Below are positions 9,919 through 17,864 of a DNA stretch of 22,096 bases, piece by piece. Location of the stretch: positions 12,501-34,596 of the forward strand of contig AQSA01000023.1 in assembly GCA_000402815.1 (NCBI GenBank). The letters run 5' to 3'. Numbering within the stretch: the stretch's first letter is position 1; the number at the start of each line of letters is the position of its first letter. The translations under genes were made by a program, and so were the position numbers. Under the pieces are notes generated by a model. It did not search any database. It had not been told where the DNA came from and saw only the letters and a program-made list of their open reading frames with translations. This DNA is from Candidatus Neomarinimicrobium atlanticum. Its GTDB lineage: Bacteria; Fidelibacterota; Marinisomatia; Marinisomatales; Marinisomataceae.

Positions 9919-10245
9919 ATGAATTCATACTTAATACTATTTGCAGCAATTATATTTGAAGTTTTAGGAACAATGCTTCTTCCTGCATCTCAAAGTTTTA
10001 CAAAAGCTTTACCTACCACTGTTTTAACTATATCATATGGATTATCTTTTTACTTCCTTGCTCTTGTATCTCAACAATTGCCCTTATCAATTATATATGC
10101 TTCATGGGCAGGTTTAGGAGTTTTTTCCGTAGCAATACTTAGTTATTTTTTTTACAAACAAACATTTAATTGGCAGATGATTGTTGGCTTATTCTTGATA
10201 GTGGTTGGTGTTACTATTGTTAATATTTATAAGACGGAGATATAA
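9919..10245 (+). CDS. Small multidrug resistance (SMR/EmrE-like) family membrane protein
   Basis: This four-helix inner-membrane protein of 108 residues matches the SMR family throughout. E14, the essential proton/cation-binding glutamate, is in IIFEVLGT; Y60 and W63 (YASWAGLG) match EmrE positions; the last helix ends GVTIVNIYKTEI. It is expected to work as an antiparallel or parallel dimer exporting cationic compounds by proton antiport, though relatives move other small molecules. The usually conserved lysine after helix 1 (K22 in EmrE) is a proline here (LLPASQSFT), which may change substrate or topology behaviour. It lies eight bases after the DUF2855 gene and two before the MORN gene. 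Confidence 0.88.
   Translation: MNSYLILFAAIIFEVLGTMLLPASQSFTKALPTTVLTISYGLSFYFLALVSQQLPLSIIYASWAGLGVFSVAILSYFFYKQTFNWQMIVGLFLIVVGVTIVNIYKTEI
10236..10241 (+). promoter_or_regulatory. Shine-Dalgarno site of the MORN-repeat gene
   Basis: GGAGAT lies six bases before the ATG at 10248, overlapping the end of the SMR gene. Together with the site before the anti-sigma gene it is one of only two clear ribosome binding sites in the window. Confidence 0.55.
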
Positions 10246-10247
10246 AA

Positions 10248-10670
10248 ATGAATAAAACTTTAATCGCACTATTTTTTTCCCTATCTATTGTTTATCCACA
10301 ACAAATGCTAAACTCAGAAGGCACTATATTTGGTACTCTTAATAATAATACTGAAACAAGAATTATTAAAGAGTATTACGACGACCTTAATATCAGCATA
10401 AAGATGGAGCGTACAGTAAAAGGTAATATGAATCATGGTATCTATAGAGATTATTATGAAACTGGTGAGCTTCGCACTGATGCAAACTATCATAATGGTG
10501 AATTAGATGGATCTTATACTGCTTATCATAAAAATGGTCAGATTTATGTGCAGGTTAATTATAAAAAAGGAGATTTAGATGGTGTAGTAACTTTTTATGA
10601 ACCTGATGGAACAATTATAGAAGAAACTACTTATAAAAATGGAACTCCAGTTAAAAAGAGATTAAGATAG
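10248..10670 (+). CDS. Secreted MORN-repeat protein
   Basis: This 140-residue protein has a signal peptide (residues 1-18, basic start, hydrophobic core, IVYPQQ) and then at least three MORN-type repeats of about 23 residues between 62 and 131. Each follows the pattern G.Y..YY..G.L....Y.NGELDG, for example HGIYRDYYETGELRTDANYH and the following copy. Such repeats form a beta-hairpin solenoid and in bacterial exported proteins usually serve as binding or structural elements; the partner is unknown. It is one of few genes here with a good ribosome binding site. The next gene begins nine bases after its stop. Confidence 0.8.
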   Translation: MNKTLIALFFSLSIVYPQQMLNSEGTIFGTLNNNTETRIIKEYYDDLNISIKMERTVKGNMNHGIYRDYYETGELRTDANYHNGELDGSYTAYHKNGQIYVQVNYKKGDLDGVVTFYEPDGTIIEETTYKNGTPVKKRLR

Positions 10671-10679
10671 CTCTATTCC

Positions 10680-10991
10680 ATGTTCACCCAGATAATTCAT
10701 TATTCACTTCATTTTTTAGCACCATTTCTTTTTGGAAAGTTATTATTTAAAAATCATTGGTGGGATGCAAGCCTAATTATGTTGTCTACTATGCTAATTG
10801 ACCTAGATCATTTGTTAGTAAGCCCTATTTTTGAACCAAATCGATGTAGTATAGGGTTTCATCCAATGCATACTATATGGGCAGCACTTTTATACGGATT
10901 AATGTTATTAGCCCCTTCATGGAAATGGCGTGCAGTTGCCTTCGGTTGTTTGTGGCATCTATGTACAGATTTAATTGATTGTCTGATTTAA
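10680..10991 (+). CDS. DUF6122 family small membrane protein
   Basis: This 103-residue, mostly hydrophobic protein resembles DUF6122, a family I know from Bacteroidota. It contains about three membrane segments and a conserved set of polar residues: STMLIDLDHLL (D41, D43, H44), PNRCSIGFHPMHT (C56, H61, H64) and WHLCTDLIDC (H93, D97, D100). The spacing of H and D residues at membrane edges resembles membrane-bound metal-dependent hydrolases of the YdjM/DUF457 type, so a metal site is likely. Function is unknown. The family match is from memory of its central motif; biochemical role is inference. Confidence 0.72.
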   Translation: MFTQIIHYSLHFLAPFLFGKLLFKNHWWDASLIMLSTMLIDLDHLLVSPIFEPNRCSIGFHPMHTIWAALLYGLMLLAPSWKWRAVAFGCLWHLCTDLIDCLI

Positions 10992-11001
10992 TATTTTTAT
11001 A

Positions 11002-12816
11002 ATGAATCCTATGAAAAAAATACTATTTATTCTGTTCATTTCATTAGCAATAGCACAAAATTCTAATGAAGAATATTTACAGTTAGAGCTAAACAAAGCT
11101 GTAAATGATATCAACAGTAAAAAATTCAATAATGCAATTAGTAGAATTGAAAAGAATGACTTTTCTAATTCAATTTTCTCAAATCATGCCTTAGTAATAA
11201 AAATGAAAGCTTTTCATGGTAATGGAGATTTAGAAAAAGCATTATCTGTTAGAAAAAATATTAGTGTTCATACCTTAGAACCAAATCTCAATACAATATA
11301 TAATATAGAAATGGGAGATATTTTTTCAGCAATGGGATTTTTTGATAAGTCTTTTGAATATTACTTACTTGCAAATAAAAGTAATGTCGATTCAAAATCT
11401 AATAAGCGTATTAATCAGAGATTTAAAAAATTAGTTAGAATGGAATTAGATGAGCAGCAAATTGGTTTATTAATATTGACAGAGGATAGTCCAAAAAATA
11501 TTAATATTTTGATGCTAGCACAGTCATTTTCAATGGCAAGAAATAATTCAACAAATCTGAAAGATGTATTCTCTTCCATTGATTATAATATGCTACCAAG
11601 AGAATTAAGATCTTCTCATCGATATCTTAAAAAAAATATTTCTACCAATAACTCATTCGGACTAAAAATGGGAGTAGTACTACCTTTAACTGGTCAAAAT
11701 TCAGTACAAGCAAAAGCATTTCTATCAGGATTGCAAGAAGGCAATGAGTTATCAAGTAATAGCAATAAAATTCAATTCATTGTTGTTGATAACTATGGAA
11801 AGCAGTTAAACACTGTACGTGCATGTAATGACTTAATCAACTTTCATAAAGTAGATGCTATTATTGGACCTTTTTCAGAACAAAACTTGATATCTGCTGC
11901 TACGGCATTATCTAATTATGATATCCCAATTTTTGCACCAAAATCAAATAATGAAAGTATTCATTCAATCAATAAGAATGTTTATCTATTGGATTCATCT
12001 TTAGATGCTAAAAACCAAGTCCTTGCTAATCATGTAGTTAATAATCTTAATTTAGAAAAAGTAGCCATTATTGCTCCAAGAACGAAAGAAGGAGTCGAGG
12101 AAGTAGATTCTTTTTTAAAGGAAATGGATAGACTAAATAAAGAGCCAGTGTCTATTCAGTGGTATGAAAATACAGATCCAATTGATTTGAGAGATTTATT
12201 TAAAAATTTACGAGAAATTGCTTGGGAGATTAACGCCCAAGATGAATATCAAGAATTCCTAGGAGTTGATATAGATCTTCTAGATTCAATGTTTGATGTA
12301 GAAGCTGATGAAGTTTATGATATTTTTGATATACAGGAAGATGAAAGTATCGATTCTACGAAAGTTATTTTAGAATCTATTGATGGAATTTTCTTTCCAT
12401 TAGCAGATGAAGGATTAACATATGTTGGTGCACAAATTTCCTTATCAAATCTTCAAACACAGTTACTTGGAAATGACTTATGGTTAGATTTAGACTTTAT
12501 TAATCAAGAGACTATCTCTCCTCACATATCAGGAATGTATTTTGTTAGCACTTTTAATCCTAAGTATAGAATTGGCAATGAGTTTGATTATGATCCCAAG
12601 CTAAATAATCTATTTCACTACGGATTGGATTTCGCTCAATTTATTATAGAAGTTGAAAATAAAAATAATAGCTTTTTCTTTTTCAATGAAAGCAAAACAA
12701 ATAAAATATCTAATACGAGATCCTTTGACTTTAGTAACGGTATGGTGAATAAGGATATTAATATATTACAATATTCAAATAGAAGAATTATCAGAACGAC
12801 TATAACTACTGAATAG
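11002..12816 (+). CDS. Exported protein: TPR-like N-terminal region plus periplasmic-binding (Peripla_BP_6-like) domain
   Basis: This 604-residue protein has a signal peptide (about 1-18, cleaved near AIAQ), a helical TPR-like region (about 22-200), then a periplasmic binding fold from about residue 220: KMGVVLPLTG, DAIIGPFSEQNLISAA, DIPIFAPKSNN, NLEKVAIIAPRT. This order is that of LpoA, the outer-membrane activator of penicillin-binding protein 1A, but there is no lipobox cysteine, so it may be soluble in the periplasm. A roughly 45-residue, strongly acidic stretch (about 411-455) interrupts the second lobe. An ATG three codons in is an equally good start. No ABC permease or ATPase accompanies it, arguing against a transporter role. 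It precedes pgeF and uppP, consistent with a cell-wall function. Confidence 0.72.
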   Translation: MNPMKKILFILFISLAIAQNSNEEYLQLELNKAVNDINSKKFNNAISRIEKNDFSNSIFSNHALVIKMKAFHGNGDLEKALSVRKNISVHTLEPNLNTIYNIEMGDIFSAMGFFDKSFEYYLLANKSNVDSKSNKRINQRFKKLVRMELDEQQIGLLILTEDSPKNINILMLAQSFSMARNNSTNLKDVFSSIDYNMLPRELRSSHRYLKKNISTNNSFGLKMGVVLPLTGQNSVQAKAFLSGLQEGNELSSNSNKIQFIVVDNYGKQLNTVRACNDLINFHKVDAIIGPFSEQNLISAATALSNYDIPIFAPKSNNESIHSINKNVYLLDSSLDAKNQVLANHVVNNLNLEKVAIIAPRTKEGVEEVDSFLKEMDRLNKEPVSIQWYENTDPIDLRDLFKNLREIAWEINAQDEYQEFLGVDIDLLDSMFDVEADEVYDIFDIQEDESIDSTKVILESIDGIFFPLADEGLTYVGAQISLSNLQTQLLGNDLWLDLDFINQETISPHISGMYFVSTFNPKYRIGNEFDYDPKLNNLFHYGLDFAQFIIEVENKNNSFFFFNESKTNKISNTRSFDFSNGMVNKDINILQYSNRRIIRTTITTE

Positions 12817-12822
12817 CCTTTT

Positions 12823-13449
12823 ATGTGGATTGATTATTCAAAAGAAATTGATATAAGAAATCTCAATATAATTTTTAATACAGATAATCAACATCCTTCA
12901 ATAGATAGTAAATCTATCATAAAAATGAATCAAACCCATTCAAATACAGTCAATTTTATTTCTGGAAATAGACAAACATATGAATCAACTGATGCACTCT
13001 TTACATCAAATAATAATATAGCTTTAGAAGTAAAGGTAGCAGATTGTATGCCAATTTTTATTTTTGACAAAAAATTATCTTTTTTTGGAGTTATTCATGC
13101 TGGATGGCGCGGTTTAGCAAATGGGATTATTGAAAATAGCATTAATTTGCTTAAAGAGAATGATGTAGAAATAAATAATGTTAAAGTTTTTATTGGTCCA
13201 TCTATCAGTCAAAGAAATTTTGAAATTCAAAGCGATGTTATGTCTTATTTTGATTCTAAATTTTCAATAGTAAAAGATGGAAAGATTTTTTTAAGTTTAC
13301 AGGAAGTAGCAATCGGTAAATTTGCTTCTTATGGTATATCTGATATTGTGAATATTAATGAATGTACATATGAAAACCTGAATTATCATTCATATAGAAG
13401 AGATAAAACAGATAAAAGGACGAAGGGATGGATTTATTATAATGAATGA
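12823..13449 (+). CDS. pgeF: Peptidoglycan editing factor PgeF (laccase-domain/YfiH family)
   Basis: This is a member of the multicopper-polyphenol-oxidase-like YfiH family. Family members remove wrongly incorporated serine peptides from muropeptide precursors in E. coli, and others act on purine nucleosides. The 208-residue protein holds the zinc triad of the family: H39 in MNQTHS, C75 in VADCMP and H92 in IHAGWRG. IGPSIS and the C-terminal CTYEN...SYRRDKTDKR are also typical. It starts six bases after the binding-domain protein and overlaps uppP by eight bases. The position next to uppP fits a peptidoglycan role. Confidence 0.9.
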   Translation: MWIDYSKEIDIRNLNIIFNTDNQHPSIDSKSIIKMNQTHSNTVNFISGNRQTYESTDALFTSNNNIALEVKVADCMPIFIFDKKLSFFGVIHAGWRGLANGIIENSINLLKENDVEINNVKVFIGPSISQRNFEIQSDVMSYFDSKFSIVKDGKIFLSLQEVAIGKFASYGISDIVNINECTYENLNYHSYRRDKTDKRTKGWIYYNE

Positions 13450-14215
13450 ATTAATTAATTATTTAATTTTAGGTTTTGTTCAGGGCGTAACAGAATTTTT
13501 CCCAATAAGTAGTTCTGGACATCTCGTACTATTTGAAGATTTTTTAGGTATCAATAATGCAGGAGCTTCTGCTGAAATTATTGCGCATTTTGGCACTTTA
13601 TTTAGTATTATTCTCTTTTATAGAGCTACTTTTTTTTCTAATAAAAATTCAGATGATTTTTTCAATATAAATACTTTAAAGATGCTCATAGTTTCTACTA
13701 TACCAGCCGTGTTATGCGGTTTATTTTTTGATTTAGAATTATTTTTTAATTATAGCTTTGTTAAAACTGCATTATTGTTTAACGGTGGACTTTTAATTTC
13801 ATTAAGCGTTCTGAGAGGTTTAATGAAAAAATCTACAGTATTTCAAAATCTTCCAGAATGGAAATGGGATTACAAAACTTCATTATTCTTAGGCTTTTTT
13901 CAAGCGCTTGCTATGTTGCCCGGAATATCTAGATCAGGGATGGTTATTAGCTATGGATTATTTGTAGGCTTAGAAAAAAAGAAAATTATTCAGTATGCTT
14001 TTTTTATGGCTGTTCCCGTGATTTTGCTATCAATTGTTTATAAGATATTATTTTCAGATGGGTTTGAAGCAATTGCTTTTGAGTCGGGTATTATCTTATT
14101 TATTTCGTCATTTGTATTTGGATATTTCAGCTTAATATTCTTAATAAAGTTTCTTGAAAGATTTAGTTTTGCTTGGTTTGGATTGTACTGCATAATTATT
14201 AGCTTAGTATTATGA
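13442..14215 (+). CDS. uppP: Undecaprenyl-diphosphatase UppP (BacA family)
   Basis: UppP is an integral membrane enzyme that dephosphorylates undecaprenyl pyrophosphate to recycle the lipid carrier for peptidoglycan and O-antigen synthesis; it also confers bacitracin tolerance. The 257-residue protein shows both signature regions: GFVQGVTEFFPISSSGHL near the N terminus, with the catalytic glutamate, and MLPGISRSGMVIS near residues 158-170. Multiple hydrophobic helices fill the rest. It overlaps pgeF by eight bases and the symporter gene by four (ATGA), indicating coupled translation. Length is slightly short for the family but complete. Confidence 0.95.
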   Translation: MNELINYLILGFVQGVTEFFPISSSGHLVLFEDFLGINNAGASAEIIAHFGTLFSIILFYRATFFSNKNSDDFFNINTLKMLIVSTIPAVLCGLFFDLELFFNYSFVKTALLFNGGLLISLSVLRGLMKKSTVFQNLPEWKWDYKTSLFLGFFQALAMLPGISRSGMVISYGLFVGLEKKKIIQYAFFMAVPVILLSIVYKILFSDGFEAIAFESGIILFISSFVFGYFSLIFLIKFLERFSFAWFGLYCIIISLVL

Positions 14216-15717
14216 TTGAAATCATTTTTACTTTATACCTACTGTTAATTGTTTTTATCGGCTTATTATCCAATAGATTCATTTCATCTCAATTAGATTT
14301 CTTGTTAGCTGGTCGAAAATTAGGTCCCTGGGTTACAGCTTTTTCAGAAAGAGCCTCAGGAGAATCTGCATGGCTTATTTTAGGGCTTCCAGGAGCAGCT
14401 ATTGCGGTCGGATATGGTGAAATTTGGGCTGTAATTGGTATTACTCTTGGCATTATTTCATCATGGTTTTTAATTGCAGAAAAGCTTAGATATGAGACTG
14501 AAAAATATGAAGCGCTTACTGTTCCAGAATACCTCCATAAAAAATTTAATGATTCATCAGGTATTATTAAGCTAACATCAGCTATTATAATTGGAATATT
14601 TTTTACTTTTTATGTATCGGCACAGTTCCATGGTTCTGGAAAAATATTAAACACAATTTTTGGAATTGATCCATTGCATGGGATCACATTAGGCGCATTT
14701 GTAATTATTTTATATACTATTATGGGCGGCTTATTAGCTGTTGCATGGACCGATCTTCTTCAAGGTGTTTTAATGATAGGTACTTTAGTTATTTTACCTG
14801 TTGTAGGATTAATTGAATTATCATCTCTTGAACAACCATTATCTGAGCTATTGGTCAGTAAGGACCCTGGAAAAAGCTCTTTATTTGCCGGTATGACCGG
14901 ACTTGCAGCTTTATCAGTAGCAACCGGAGGGTTAAGTTGGGGTCTAGGCTATTTTGGCCAACCTCATCTACTTATTAGGTATATGGCAATTAGTTCTGTT
15001 AAAGAAGTGAAAAAAGCTAGATGGATTGCTTCTATGTGGGCTATTCCTGGAATTTCAGGTGCATTTTTAATAGGTATCGTGGGCATGGCATATTTTGGAG
15101 AAGACTTTTTTATTGGAAAAGATCCAGAAATTATTATGCCTTTACTTGCTCAAACTTTATTACCTGGCTGGTTAGCTGGCTTATTGATATCTGGAGCAGT
15201 AGCAGCAATGATGTCTACTGCAGATTCTCAATTATTAGTATCTACATCAGCTATCAGTGAAGATTTAGGTATTAGCGCTATTAAAAAAAGAAAAGAATCA
15301 GATACTTTATTGAATACTAGAATTATTACAGTACTCTTAGGAATATTTGCTTATATCGTAGCAATGTATTCTGAATATTCAGGTAATACCATCTTTAGTA
15401 TTGTTAGCTTTGCTTGGAGTGGTCTTGGTTCATCATTTGGTCCAGCAGTATTATTGGCTCTATGGTGGAATAAAACAACAAGAGAGGGAGTAATTTCAGG
15501 CCTATTTACAGGGGCTATTACTACCCTAATTTGGGGAAGTAGCCCTTATTTAAAGTCTATTGTTACTGAGAGGCTAAGTAGCTTTATTTTTGCTTTTCTT
15601 GCCATAGTTATTGTAAGTAAATACAAAAAAAATACTAAGGCGAACATAGAAAGTTCTAAAAATTCTATATTACAATCTGGCAGTTACGGTGTAGTTGTCG
15701 AACAAACTAAAAAATAG
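14212..15717 (+). CDS. Sodium:solute symporter, PutP-like
   Basis: This is a 501-residue inner-membrane transporter of the SSS family with about 13 helices. It aligns along its length with sodium/proline symporter PutP: LLAGRKLGPWVTAF, WLILGLPGAAIAVG, TIMGGLLAVAWTDLLQG, LGYFGQPHLLIRYMA, MMSTADSQLLVSTSAISEDL and FSIVSFAWSGLGSSFGP. In the first helix pair, the PutP stretch ASDMSGW is ASGESAW here, so the sodium-binding D55 is replaced by glycine with a glutamate next to it. This marks a subgroup whose substrate may not be proline. The C-terminal tail (after about 465) is polar. It overlaps uppP by four bases and precedes holA by six. Confidence 0.88.
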   Translation: MIEIIFTLYLLLIVFIGLLSNRFISSQLDFLLAGRKLGPWVTAFSERASGESAWLILGLPGAAIAVGYGEIWAVIGITLGIISSWFLIAEKLRYETEKYEALTVPEYLHKKFNDSSGIIKLTSAIIIGIFFTFYVSAQFHGSGKILNTIFGIDPLHGITLGAFVIILYTIMGGLLAVAWTDLLQGVLMIGTLVILPVVGLIELSSLEQPLSELLVSKDPGKSSLFAGMTGLAALSVATGGLSWGLGYFGQPHLLIRYMAISSVKEVKKARWIASMWAIPGISGAFLIGIVGMAYFGEDFFIGKDPEIIMPLLAQTLLPGWLAGLLISGAVAAMMSTADSQLLVSTSAISEDLGISAIKKRKESDTLLNTRIITVLLGIFAYIVAMYSEYSGNTIFSIVSFAWSGLGSSFGPAVLLALWWNKTTREGVISGLFTGAITTLIWGSSPYLKSIVTERLSSFIFAFLAIVIVSKYKKNTKANIESSKNSILQSGSYGVVVEQTKK

Positions 15718-15723
15718 TATTAT

Positions 15724-16728
15724 ATGATTAAGGCTCTACAAGCAATCCAGGGAATCAGAAATAACCCAAACAATAATTATCTATTGGTTGGAGACAGCGA
15801 CTTTCTATATTTATACCTTAAGAAAATAATTAAGGAATCAAATGCAGATTTAATAGAAACTAAATTGTTTGATTGTTCTGACAAGTCAACCTCTCAGCAA
15901 GATATATTGAATACATTGAATGCTATAGACTTATTTGCACATAAGAATTTTATTGTTATTAAAAATATTAATAAGATTTCAGCTAAGAATAAAGATGCCT
16001 TTAAAAGTGCATTATCTAATGAGGATAACCCTAATATAATCGTATGTGTTGATCATAGTTTTCTAGGTTTTGACTACGGAACAAAAACAAATTTTATTAA
16101 AAATAGCTCAACTAAAGATATTAGTGACTTATTCAGCGTGGTTGATATTACCACACCATTCGAAAGTGAAATGATTAAATGGATTAAAATTTTTTCTGAT
16201 GATTTAGGGTTTAAAATGACAAGAGAGATTGCAAATAGTTTAATTGATATATTTGGTACTAATTTTTCAGCTATCTATAACGAAATTTCCAAACTAAGCA
16301 TTATTGCAGAAGATATAGATAGCTCTAAAACTGAATGGTTAGATAGTTTTTATGACTGGAAAAAGAATAAGCAAATATGGGAGTTTAATTATGCTGTATG
16401 CGATAAAGACGTAGATAAGGTCTTACAATTCGGATCATCCATCATCAATCAATTTGGATTACTATATATAATAAACTCTCTTTTCACAATATTTGAAGCA
16501 TTATTCTATGCAAAATTAAATAATGGAACAATTACAGATAGTAGTCGTAAGACTTTAAGAGGCAAAATTGTAAATAAGATTTCTTCATCGTCAAATAAGT
16601 ATACTTTAGAAGAAATTGAAACAAGTGTTAAGCTTTTAGGCGCATTAGATAAAAAAATTAAAACAAGAAATATTATAGATGAATCAGAATTTACAAACCT
16701 TATCAGCGGGATCTTCAGACATGAATAA
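15724..16728 (+). CDS. holA: DNA polymerase III delta subunit (HolA-like)
   Basis: The delta subunit opens the beta clamp during clamp loading at the replication fork. This 334-residue protein has the family N terminus (NYLLVGDSDFLYLYLKKII, residues 19-37), the following acidic/hydrophobic strand ELFDC-type segment, FAHKNFIVIKNINKIS corresponding to the beta strand before the sensor region, and a helical C-terminal domain ending near IFRHE. Like other delta subunits it lacks a working Walker A. Sequence conservation is modest, so the call rests on length, motif order and overall pattern. It overlaps the sigma factor gene by eight bases, an unusual pairing. Confidence 0.78.
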   Translation: MIKALQAIQGIRNNPNNNYLLVGDSDFLYLYLKKIIKESNADLIETKLFDCSDKSTSQQDILNTLNAIDLFAHKNFIVIKNINKISAKNKDAFKSALSNEDNPNIIVCVDHSFLGFDYGTKTNFIKNSSTKDISDLFSVVDITTPFESEMIKWIKIFSDDLGFKMTREIANSLIDIFGTNFSAIYNEISKLSIIAEDIDSSKTEWLDSFYDWKKNKQIWEFNYAVCDKDVDKVLQFGSSIINQFGLLYIINSLFTIFEALFYAKLNNGTITDSSRKTLRGKIVNKISSSSNKYTLEEIETSVKLLGALDKKIKTRNIIDESEFTNLISGIFRHE

Positions 16729-17293
16729 TCCTTTTAAATTAACAGACGAAAAGTTAATTGCTAGATTTCAAGATGGTGATATTAATGCCTATAACGAATT
16801 AGTCAATAGGTATAAAGATAAACTCCTAAATTTTGTTTTTAGATATTTCAACAATAGAGAACAAGCTGAAGATGTTGTTCAAGATACACTAATTAAACTC
16901 TATACTCATGCGAGCTATTATAAGAATATTGCAAAATTTTCCACTTGGATTTATACTATAGCAAAAAATAATGCACTAACTGAGTTGAGAAAAAATAAAA
17001 GGAAACGAACTGATTCATTATGGACAAATGAAGGCAAACCAATAGACATAGAAGTGAAAGATGAATCATTAGAGCGAGCAGTACATAATAAGATAGCAGT
17101 TGAAGAGTTGAATAAATATTTAGATGAAATACCTGAAAATTTTAGAATTGCAGTGGTAATGAGAGATTTCCAGGAACTTTCTTATGAAGAAATAAGTAAG
17201 ATACTTGAAATACCAATTGGAACTATTAAATCGAGAATTAATCGAGGCAGAATTCAATTGAGTGAAAAAATGAAACATTTTAAGGAGCAGTAA
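16721..17293 (+). CDS. ECF-type RNA polymerase sigma factor (RpoE-like)
   Basis: This 190-residue sigma-70 family factor has region 2 at about 12-90 (YNELVNRYKDKLLNFVFRYF, EDVVQDTLIKLY, FSTWIYTIAKNNALTELRK) and region 4 at about 130-185 (LDEIPENFRIAVVMRDFQEL, SYEEISKILEIPIGTIKSRI, then NRGR). No region 1 or 3 is present, so it belongs to the extracytoplasmic function group. The ATG at 16721 is chosen over one 42 bases upstream because it starts just before the region 2 fold and overlaps holA by only eight bases. The stop codon abuts the ATG of the next gene, a probable anti-sigma factor, as is usual for ECF pairs. Confidence 0.92.
   Translation: MNNPFKLTDEKLIARFQDGDINAYNELVNRYKDKLLNFVFRYFNNREQAEDVVQDTLIKLYTHASYYKNIAKFSTWIYTIAKNNALTELRKNKRKRTDSLWTNEGKPIDIEVKDESLERAVHNKIAVEELNKYLDEIPENFRIAVVMRDFQELSYEEISKILEIPIGTIKSRINRGRIQLSEKMKHFKEQ
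17282..17287 (+). promoter_or_regulatory. Strong Shine-Dalgarno site of the anti-sigma gene
   Basis: AAGGAG lies six bases before the ATG at 17294, inside the last codons of the sigma factor gene. It is the strongest ribosome binding site in the window, where most genes have none. Confidence 0.65.
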
Positions 17294-17782
17294 ATGGATT
17301 ACAATAAATTTGAAGATAGAATCTCTCGCTGGATTGAGAATGATATGGATGTAAAAGAAAGAAGAGAATTTGAAAAGTTCTTATCAGATCATCCGGAATA
17401 TCAATTAAAAGTAGAGGAAGTACGTAATGCTATATCAATGATGAATCAAGCTCCTAATTTAAAAGTTTCATCTGATTTTGATAGCAAGCTTAGTCAAAGA
17501 ATAGATGCATTAAGTTTGAATAAGAGTACTAAAAAAAGCATTTTTGGGTTTTCTAATCAAAACTTTGCATACCTTAGCCTTGCTCTAGGAACAATTTTTC
17601 TTCTAACCTCTTTTTTAATGCAGACCAATTCTACATATATGTTTGCAGATCAAGAGTTAGATAAAGAGCAACTAATAAGTCCTTCCGACTCTTTAGAGTC
17701 CAAAGAAGAGATGGATGATATGAAGCAAATTGATCTTTTGAATAATATTGACGGATCTTTTGTAAATGATCAAGAATACTAG
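17294..17782 (+). CDS. Probable membrane anti-sigma factor, cysteine-free
   Basis: This 162-residue protein is placed directly after the sigma gene. The first 50 residues are charged helices (RISRWIENDMDVKERREFEK, then LSDHPEYQLKVEEV) with the layout of the anti-sigma domain of zinc-type factors, but the HxxxCxxC ligands are missing and the protein has no cysteine at all. One membrane segment lies at about 91-110 (FAYLSLALGTIFLLTSFLMQ), followed by an acidic tail of about 50 residues, presumably in the periplasm. Function as an anti-sigma is inferred from position and architecture; sequence similarity to a named family is weak. Confidence 0.68.
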   Translation: MDYNKFEDRISRWIENDMDVKERREFEKFLSDHPEYQLKVEEVRNAISMMNQAPNLKVSSDFDSKLSQRIDALSLNKSTKKSIFGFSNQNFAYLSLALGTIFLLTSFLMQTNSTYMFADQELDKEQLISPSDSLESKEEMDDMKQIDLLNNIDGSFVNDQEY

Positions 17783-17826
17783 TATAAAAGTACAGCTATA
17801 TTATTTATCTAGTTTAGTTTAACAAA

Positions 17827-17857
17827 ATTGAATATATCCATACTCCTATGTAATTTG
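17827..17857 (+). promoter_or_regulatory. Possible promoter upstream of the TPR lipoprotein gene
   Basis: The 82-base gap 17783-17864 holds ATTG at 17827-17830 and TAATTTG at 17851-17857. The distance from ATTG to the final TTTG (23 bases between) is identical to that in the element before tsaE. It also reads as TTGAAT / 17 bp / TAATTT. The ATG follows seven bases later, implying an almost leaderless transcript. No terminator hairpin or tRNA was found in this gap. Confidence 0.35.
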
Positions 17858-17864
17858 TACCTGT

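Noticed and set aside
11002..12816. Branched-chain amino acid ABC transporter binding protein
   Set aside because: No permease or ATPase genes nearby and the long TPR-like front end does not fit a simple solute receptor.
17783..17864. Small RNA or small ORF in the gap after the anti-sigma gene
   Set aside because: No convincing structure, start context or terminator.
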